A DNA stretch of 64,000 nt from Fibrobacter sp. UWT2 (GTDB lineage: Bacteria > Fibrobacterota > Fibrobacteria > Fibrobacterales > Fibrobacteraceae), in contig NZ_FRBF01000003.1 of the NCBI RefSeq assembly GCF_900142545.1, forward strand, positions 62,001 to 126,000, in the 5' to 3' direction. Position 1 is the first letter of the stretch. The number at the start of each line of letters is the position of its first letter. A program made the position numbers and the translations under genes. The notes under the pieces were generated by a model, which did not search any database, was not told the DNA's origin, and saw only the letters and a list, made by a program, of their open reading frames with translations. This document shows, in pieces, positions 59,301 through 64,000 of the stretch.

Positions 59301-59534
59301 AGTTCCTTGATGCTGCAAAACGAGACTAATGTCATCAATTCATTGGATTACACCCGCGACAAGCTGATTCTCGATTACATGAACAAGTGCATGGTCCACG
59401 CAATGGACATAAGCTATGACGTCGCGGGCTTCAAGTTTACCATCCGCTCAAGCTTTGACATGATGATGGATCCGGAAACAGGCGACATCATCCTGAAACT
59501 GCAAAACGACAGTATCAAGACGACAAAGAAGTAA
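56334..59534 (+). CDS. PAS/degenerate GGDEF/EAL/REC-like signalling protein
   Basis: About 1066 residues in the order PAS-like, GGDEF, EAL, PAS-like, REC, PAS-like, EAL-less tail. The GGDEF site reads STNDHF, so cyclase activity is lost. The EAL site is complete: GMEALARW, FNLSRLDF, VEITES, MDDFGSGYSS, LKIDMAF, EGVETKEQ, QGYYYGKP, so it should hydrolyse c-di-GMP. The receiver (about residues 675-795) starts ILIAEANPQER, but its acceptor position is Asn (LALINANLPKMDGF), so it is a pseudo-receiver. The C-terminal PAS-like part (LFSVKTGEILYANARVLDMLEC) may be the sensor. ATG 56334 is preferred over GTG 56325. Confidence 0.85.
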   Translation: MTLRDKSDIPASVVVDLLNTAKVDPFVIFDAKTHEIYMVNPSMSLFWKPKRPYEQGIKFEEYFFPANEQNTLFVEELLEKGVTIIRCPYSGKDLVVEASQISWNGKRSIFMRVNDHSDRFFDSLTGLPNLEYCRIRGENYVEGLLNAGKTPAVVFFDIIGMKLYNNANGFSSGNEFLIHFAAVLKKQFADNLVCRSTNDHFVVVADIANLEEKLREVRKYVKGTVSKISMDLYVGICQTDTESDILDAIEKAKLACNIQKKKGDKFIRQYDEDLHRTLLLHNYVVNHIDDAIANGYIKVYYQPVVRTISETFCGMEALARWIDPEQGFLNPGEFIGALEESKQIHKLDSHVIELVCREMREQLDQGYPVVPVSFNLSRLDFTGCDIFEVVEGILERYKIERDYIRVEITESIMASDSYIQHEIERFRLVGYEVWMDDFGSGYSSLNTLKDYKFDELKIDMAFLSNFNEVSRTIISSMVRMAKSLGLKTLAEGVETKEQMEFLKSIGCEKVQGYYYGKPQPLKATMEHMETSGIVIEDSNTRAVYSKIGRLDYQENTPRAIMSFENGIFKFLFVNKQYEEQLLSLGFKDVQEVEDASNNPENPVYYTLHEAERAAYEAPCEVTYVTHGMYVFMKGRLIADNNGCHIYDLSFRNTHVSAHESSSRGKEVALPANTKTILIAEANPQERAFLESILRSDYHVLLAENGEQALSLLLEYGRHVALALINANLPKMDGFKLIQNFQTERRNLQIPFVVMTDNMDLAKESIRIGATQFLLTPIKDRGMLKAKIDGSIKNAEELQQLALNYMEFVPGGVVLFSVKTGEILYANARVLDMLECHSIEEFRTYVGRFFKNAILPEDYGKINAEISEQVTSRSTATKQLTFRVKTTGGKTKRVYHVGKVFGKTPYGTIFSAFMSEDDLAMKAYFNRKDAFEKFMASGVSTNSKSYDPGYRGFLFWNLTKNSPVLRMGGISYIPKELEDKYTYEIHYRYLSSLMLQNETNVINSLDYTRDKLILDYMNKCMVHAMDISYDVAGFKFTIRSSFDMMMDPETGDIILKLQNDSIKTTKK

Positions 59535-59550
59535 CGATCTCTCAAAAAAG

Positions 59551-59582
59551 AAAACCCCGACTCAATTGAGCCGGGGTTTTCA
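59551..59582. terminator. Bidirectional terminator
   Basis: AAAACCCCG (59551-59559) pairs with CGGGGTTTT (59572-59580) around CTCAATTGAG, which itself pairs. Confidence 0.9.
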
Positions 59583-59600
59583 ATTTCGCGTTAGCGGGGC

Positions 59601-61313
59601 TTATGCCTGCTTGTAGCTTTCGAGCGATTCCACGCTGAGGCTCTTCACGAAGTTGTAGTGCTTCGCGACTTCGGCTTCGGCGAGGTTCAGGTACACCTTC
59701 ACGCTCTTGTCGAACAGTTCAGGCGACTTGGTGGCATCGCGGAGGAGCAGCTGGCTCATCACGCAGTTGGCGGCCATTTCGTACAGGTGACGGCTGCAGA
59801 GGTCGGTGAATTCGTTGTTGTTCGCTGCCTTCACGAATTCCACAGCTTCGTTGTACTTGGCGTTCATGGCCTTTGCGCGAGCCTTGAGTGCTTCGTATTC
59901 CGGGCGCACATCCTGGGCTTCGAATTCTTCGAGCATCTGGCTGTAAGTACCGGTGGTCACGTGCGGGAGAGCTGCAACCGTCTGCAACTGCGTCGTACCT
60001 TCGTAAATGGATGTGATACGGGCGTCGCGGTACAGGCGCTGGCAAGCGTATTCGAGCATGTAGCCCGAACCGCCGTGAACCTGGATGCTGTCGTAGCTGT
60101 TGATGTTTGCGTATTCGGAGTTCATACCCTTTGCAAGCGGAGTGCATGCAGAGGCGAGCTTCTGGTACAGCTTGAGTTCGGCCTTTTCTTCGTCGGTGAG
60201 CTTGCGGTCACGTTCGATGTCTTCGAGGCCCTTGTAGATGTCCACGTAGCTGGCTGTCTGGTACAGCAAAGCGCGGCCTGCATCGAGGCGTGCCTTGATG
60301 TGGGAAATCATTTCGTACACAGCCGGGAAGTTCACGATAGCCTGACCGAACTGCTTACGGTCCTTGGCGTAGGCGAGAGCTTCGTTGTAAGCCATCTGGC
60401 TGATGCCCACGGACTGGGCGGCAATGCCGAGGCGTGCGCCGTTCATGAGGGCCATCACGTACTTGATCAGACCGAACTTGCGGCGGCCGCAGAGTTCTGC
60501 CTTGGCGTTCTTGTAGACAAGTTCGCAAGTCGGGCTTCCGTGGATACCCATCTTGTTTTCGATACGGCGGACATCAACGCCACCGTCGCGCTTGTCGTAA
60601 ATGAACATGGAAAGACCACGACCGTCGCGGGTGCCTTCTTCGGAGCGGGCGAGCACCAGGTGAATGTCGGAGTCGCCGTTCGTGATGAAGCGCTTCACGC
60701 CGTTCAGGTACCAGCACTTGTCGGCTTCGCTGTAGGTGGCCTTGAGCATCACGCGCTGCAGGCCGGAACCGACATCGGGTTCGGTCAAGTCCATCGACAT
60801 CGTTTCGCCGGCGCACACGCGCGGAATGAAACGGGAACGCTGGTCTTCGTCGCCGAATTCATAGAGCGTCTCGATGCAGTCCTGCAGGGACCAGATGTTC
60901 TCGAAACCGGCGTCTGCAGAGGCGATCATTTCGTTGATGGCCGTGTAGGCGGTAATCGGGAAGTTCAGGCCGCCAAAGCGGCGCGGCATCGTGACACCGT
61001 TGAGGCCAGCCTTGCGGGTGGCTTCGAGGTTTTCATAGGTCTTGGATGCGTAACGAACGCGGCCGTTTTCGCAGTGCGGGCCTTCGGCGTCCACTTCTTC
61101 GGAGTTCGGGAAGACGGTGTTCGCGGTGATGTCGCCAGCGACTTCGAGCACGCGGTTGTAGTTGTCCATCGCGTCGGCAAAATCTTCCGGCGCATAGTCG
61201 AAAGCGTCCTTGTCGGCATAGCCCTTTTCCTTGAGCTCGACAATGCGCGGCATCAGGGAATTGCTTTCGAGGTTGAATTTAATCTCGGGATGATCTGTAT
61301 AAAAATTCGCCAT
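59601..61313 (-). CDS. Acyl-CoA dehydrogenase (FAD-dependent)
   Basis: A 570-residue enzyme of the acyl-CoA dehydrogenase family with the C-terminal extension of the longer bacterial forms. Landmarks are LTEPDVGSGLQRVMLKA (FAD/substrate loop), WYLNGVKRFITNGD, ENKMGIHGSPTCELVYKNA, AYAKDRKQFGQAI, and YDSIQVHGGSGYMLEYACQRLYRDARITSIYEGTTQLQ, which holds the catalytic-type Glu and FAD contacts. It is the last gene of etfB-etfA-acd, so its electrons probably go to the adjacent ETF. Substrate chain unknown. Confidence 0.9.
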   Translation of the reverse strand: MANFYTDHPEIKFNLESNSLMPRIVELKEKGYADKDAFDYAPEDFADAMDNYNRVLEVAGDITANTVFPNSEEVDAEGPHCENGRVRYASKTYENLEATRKAGLNGVTMPRRFGGLNFPITAYTAINEMIASADAGFENIWSLQDCIETLYEFGDEDQRSRFIPRVCAGETMSMDLTEPDVGSGLQRVMLKATYSEADKCWYLNGVKRFITNGDSDIHLVLARSEEGTRDGRGLSMFIYDKRDGGVDVRRIENKMGIHGSPTCELVYKNAKAELCGRRKFGLIKYVMALMNGARLGIAAQSVGISQMAYNEALAYAKDRKQFGQAIVNFPAVYEMISHIKARLDAGRALLYQTASYVDIYKGLEDIERDRKLTDEEKAELKLYQKLASACTPLAKGMNSEYANINSYDSIQVHGGSGYMLEYACQRLYRDARITSIYEGTTQLQTVAALPHVTTGTYSQMLEEFEAQDVRPEYEALKARAKAMNAKYNEAVEFVKAANNNEFTDLCSRHLYEMAANCVMSQLLLRDATKSPELFDKSVKVYLNLAEAEVAKHYNFVKSLSVESLESYKQA

Positions 61314-61318
61314 ATCGC

Positions 61319-62344
61319 CTACTTATTGTTTGCCTTGTAATACTTGATCATCTTCGGGAGAACTTCTTCGACGGTGCCGTTGATCACGTAATCAGCGATA
61401 GCGTTGATCGGAGCTTCGGGGTCGGAGTTCACGGAGATGATGATACCTGAATCCTGCATGCCAGCGAGGTGCTGGATCTGGCCGGAAATACCGAAAGCGA
61501 TATAGACCTTCGGGCGGACAGTCACGCCGGTCTGACCGATCTGGCGGTCATGATCGACAAAGCCCGCATCCACGGCGGCGCGGCTTGCACCGACTTCGGC
61601 GTGGAGTTCCTTGGCAAGTTCAAACAGCAGGTCGAAGTTTTCCTTGGAGCCCATGCCGTAACCACCGGCGACCACGATGGGTGCGCCCTTGAGGTTGTGC
61701 TTGGCCTTTTCCACATGGCGTTCGAGCACCTTGACCACGTATTCCGTTTCCGGCACGTACTTGGCCACGTCGTGCTTGATGACTTCGCCCTTGTAGTTCG
61801 GATCGACAATTTCCTTCTTCATCACGCCTTCGCGCACGGTCGCCATCTGCGGGCGGTGTTCCGGGTTCACGATCGTTGCGACGATGTTGCCGCCGAATGC
61901 CGGGCGGATCTGGCAAAGCTGGTTTTCGTAAGCCTTCTTCACGCCACCGATGCTCATTTCGAAGCTGTCGATTTCGAGTTCGGTACAGTCGGCGGTAAGA
62001 CCGCTGTGCATGGCGCTAGAAATGCGCGGGCCGAGGTCACGGCCAATCACGGTTGCACCGAGCAAGCAAATCTGCGGCTGCTCTTCCTTGAAGAGGTTCA
62101 CCACGAGGGCTGCATGCGGGTTGGTGGTGTAGGGGAACAGGCCTTCGGCATCGAACACATGAACCTTGTCCACACCATACGGGAAAACCTGCTTTTCAAT
62201 GCCATCGAGGCCCTTACCGGCGCAGATGCACTCGAGCTGAACGCCGAGCGTGTTGGCCAGCTTGCGACCCTTGGACAAAAGTTCGAGGGAAACGTCAACG
62301 ACGGTCGTGCCCTCAATTTCGCAATATACAAATACGTTATTCAT
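61319..62344 (-). CDS. etfA: Electron transfer flavoprotein alpha subunit
   Basis: A 341-residue ETF alpha. The C-terminal FAD domain is diagnostic: VVAGGYGMGSKENFDLLFELA, VGASRAAVDAGFVDHDRQIGQTG, VRPKVYIAFGISGQIQHLAGM and IISVNSDPEAPINAIADYVINGTVEEVLP. With EtfB it passes electrons from acyl-CoA dehydrogenase to a membrane oxidoreductase or bifurcates them. It starts 3 nt after etfB. Confidence 0.95.
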   Translation of the reverse strand: MNNVFVYCEIEGTTVVDVSLELLSKGRKLANTLGVQLECICAGKGLDGIEKQVFPYGVDKVHVFDAEGLFPYTTNPHAALVVNLFKEEQPQICLLGATVIGRDLGPRISSAMHSGLTADCTELEIDSFEMSIGGVKKAYENQLCQIRPAFGGNIVATIVNPEHRPQMATVREGVMKKEIVDPNYKGEVIKHDVAKYVPETEYVVKVLERHVEKAKHNLKGAPIVVAGGYGMGSKENFDLLFELAKELHAEVGASRAAVDAGFVDHDRQIGQTGVTVRPKVYIAFGISGQIQHLAGMQDSGIIISVNSDPEAPINAIADYVINGTVEEVLPKMIKYYKANNK

Positions 62345-62347
62345 AGG

Positions 62348-63229
62348 CTAGCCAATAATTTTCTCGTCTAAAAGTTCCTTGATAAGTCCTTCAACGTCGG
62401 CGTCGCTCGCGGTAAGCGTGCGGCTTTCCTTCGCCTTGAACACGATGTTCTTGACAGCCTTCACGTTCGTCGGAGAACCGGCCTTACCGATCTGCGTCGG
62501 GTCGGCGTCGATGTCCGCGGCACCCCACTGCGGGATGTCGAGGTAGGGCTTCTTCGCGATGAGGGCGGCGTACTTTTCGGCGGCTTCCGGAGCGCGTTCG
62601 GCGACGGCGGTTGCATTCTTGAACTTCATGATGCGCTTCGCGTTGCGCGGGCGGCACGGAGCGGCACTGCCGTTCACGGTCACGACCAGCGGGAGCGGTG
62701 CTTCCACCGTTTCCACACCACCGTCGATATGGCGGCGGATCACAACCTTGCGGGCCTTCTCGTCGAGGCTCAAAATTTCTTCGGCGTAGGTCACCTGGGT
62801 GAGTCCGAGCTTTTCGGCAATCTGCGGACCGACCTGTGCGGTGTCACCGTCGATAGCCTGGCGGCCACCGAGAATGATGTCATAGTCGCCGACCTTCTTG
62901 ACGGCCTGGGCGAGCGTGTAGCTAGTAGCGAGCGTGTCAGCGCCACCGAGGGAACGGTCCGTAATCACGTAACCGCAGTCGGCACCGCGATACAGAGCTT
63001 CACGGATAACTTCAGCGGATTTCGGCAGACCCATCGTCAGCACAGAGATGGTGGAACCCGGGAACTGGTCCTTCAAACGAAGGGCTTGCTCCAGGGCGTT
63101 CAGGTCTTCGGGGTTGAAGACCGCGGGCAATGCGGCACGATTGATAGTACCCTGCGGCGTCATGGCGTCCGGGCCTACGTTTCGTGTATCAGGTACTTGC
63201 TTAGCAAGCACAACGATTTTAAGACTCAT
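62348..63229 (-). CDS. etfB: Electron transfer flavoprotein beta subunit
   Basis: A 293-residue ETF beta: IVVLAKQVPDTRNVGPDAM at the N-terminus, LNALEQALRLKDQ, VLTMGLPKSAEVIREALYRGAD, YDIILGGRQAIDGDTAQVGPQIAEKLG (AMP/FAD binding) and LPLVVTVNGSAAPCRPRNAKRIMKF. First gene of the operon; the length is above the usual 260, as in the bifurcating-type EtfB proteins. Confidence 0.95.
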   Translation of the reverse strand: MSLKIVVLAKQVPDTRNVGPDAMTPQGTINRAALPAVFNPEDLNALEQALRLKDQFPGSTISVLTMGLPKSAEVIREALYRGADCGYVITDRSLGGADTLATSYTLAQAVKKVGDYDIILGGRQAIDGDTAQVGPQIAEKLGLTQVTYAEEILSLDEKARKVVIRRHIDGGVETVEAPLPLVVTVNGSAAPCRPRNAKRIMKFKNATAVAERAPEAAEKYAALIAKKPYLDIPQWGAADIDADPTQIGKAGSPTNVKAVKNIVFKAKESRTLTASDADVEGLIKELLDEKIIG

Positions 63230-63892
63230 AATTCTCTAATTAGGTTGTACAGTTAATTGCTGAAATCTTGCGACTTTGCAAAATTTACGGGGTATAAAAT
63301 AGCATTTTCTCTCGAATGTCGTTCTCGGCTTGACCATGAATCGCCGCATTCACCTGTAAATTATGTGTAAGAAAACTGTAGTAAATTCGTAAGATGTGGC
63401 TTTGCCCAATGAGGGGGGAATGAAGATTGAGCCTGCAAAAATGTGTAGAATGATATGGGCAATGTAGCACTTTATTGTTGTGGATAAGTCGCCCGATAAG
63501 GAATGGCGAACTGCCCCCCGAAATTAGACTTCGTTTAAAATTTTAAACAAAGGGCGTCCTTTCAACACGAAAGTTCTACATAGCCGTTTTCGCAGAGCAC
63601 CATTAACAGCCTGCCCAGAGGGCTTTGGCCATTTGCAAACCAGTTGAACGACTGATTTTTTACGTCCGCGTTTTGTGGCAGACGGTGCTCTACGTTGATA
63701 GCCAAGGGGCCGGTTCCCCTCAGGGTAACTGTCTCGATTCGCGATACTGTCAATACTGCGAAGGGCGACGACCTCAAGCAGATAGTGGAACTTCCCGCCC
63801 GAATCGAATACGCTGTCAGCGGGATTAGCTGCTACTCTGCGAATAAATATATTTAATGCGATTGTGAAAAGCAAGAGGTATGACTTTCGCCC
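63230..63892. other. Intergenic region of about 660 bp with a possible gene remnant
   Basis: The left part (63230-63500) is A+T-rich and contains one exact DnaA box (TTATCCACA on the minus strand at 63479-63487). The right part, minus strand 63562-63777, has an open frame (RIETVTLRGTGPLAINVEHR, NQSFNWFANGQSP, ENGYVELSC) with beta-sandwich character; the frame change around 63770 suggests a decayed secreted-protein fragment. No RNA gene is recognised. Confidence 0.35.
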
Positions 63893-64000
63893 TTACTTCA
63901 CCACTTCGATGTACACGCCCTTGGGTAAATCGGGGAGGGCGCCGCTTGCGTTGCGTACTCCGACAGGCTTTCCGAGCGCATTGAATATCTTGCTGCCGGG
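63893..64000 (-). CDS. C-terminal end of a secreted protein (cut by window end)
   Basis: The last 35 codons on the minus strand read GSKIFNALGKPVGVRN, then GALPDLPKGVYIEVVK and stop. A 'GKPV...LPKGVY' ending is typical of the C-terminal sorting domains of Fibrobacter secreted proteins; the rest of the gene lies beyond base 64000. Confidence 0.6.
   Translation of the reverse strand, partial: PGSKIFNALGKPVGVRNASGALPDLPKGVYIEVVK

Noticed and set aside
59658-61340. 560-residue frame opposite the acyl-CoA dehydrogenase, and 61469-62371 opposite etfA
   Set aside because: Antisense shadows of strongly conserved enzymes; no motifs.
63479-63487. Exact DnaA box as evidence for an origin
   Set aside because: A single 9-mer is expected by chance in 64 kb; no cluster or dnaA gene nearby.

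Overview
The window reads as a chromosomal segment of a Fibrobacter-like bacterium (phylum Fibrobacterota). Evidence: two adjacent divergent genes of the TIGR02147 family, which is strongly associated with Fibrobacter, each followed by a lipoprotein gene; many long lipoproteins without recognisable relatives; a 2.6 kb-residue secreted protein with a C-terminal sorting-type domain like those exported by Bacteroidota/Fibrobacterota; and core genes (rpmH-rnpA-yidD-yidC, clpP, ftsY, rnr, recCBD, etfAB) in ordinary bacterial form. No rRNA or tRNA genes, CRISPR array or transposase were seen.

Layout. 1-2100: an MBL-fold lipoprotein (cut by the window start) and a dGTPase-like HD hydrolase. 2100-18950: an accessory island with mixed strands, variable base composition (several strongly A+T-rich genes) and gene remnants. 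It holds a three-gene operon (DnaB-like ATPase with an altered Walker A, SLOG-family protein, acidic unknown) bracketed by direct repeats; a DUF4143-type AAA ATPase behind three phased repeats; a one-polypeptide restriction-modification enzyme; a frameshifted gene coupled to a small acidic gene; several small unknowns; a PD-(D/E)XK-like protein; a RhuM-type Fic domain with a metallophosphoesterase; a DUF285-type repeat protein; a WYL-domain regulator; a GIY-YIG nuclease; and two tandem zinc-ribbon paralogues. 18950-28230: recC-recB-recD operon. 28233-34560: lipoproteins, the TIGR02147 pair and a TrmB-like methyltransferase. 34783-37389: rpmH-rnpA-yidD-yidC. 37603-46539: giant secreted protein and a lipoprotein. 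46567-50673 (minus): plsC-rnr-rgpF-like. 50802-54957: clpP, ftsY, lipoprotein, thioredoxin-like, GT2 glycosyltransferase, small envelope protein. 54959-59534: lipoprotein and a GGDEF/EAL/REC signalling protein. 59601-63229 (minus): etfB-etfA-acyl-CoA dehydrogenase. 63893-64000: C-terminus of another secreted protein.

The main discovery candidate is regulatory. At least five, probably seven, starts of unrelated island genes (both strands, 2.1-15.4 kb) carry the same composite element: an imperfect dyad TGCGAC-N7-GTCGYA followed after exactly 9 nt (7-9 nt in two) by a TATATT-like -10 box. The dyad sits where a -35 box would be. One of the genes so marked encodes a WYL-domain DNA-binding protein, the class (BrxR, CapW) known to control phage-defence loci. 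I infer one regulator switching a whole set of unrelated defence modules as a regulon. The second candidate is the repeat-bracketed DnaB-like/SLOG/unknown operon, which resembles no defence system I can name.
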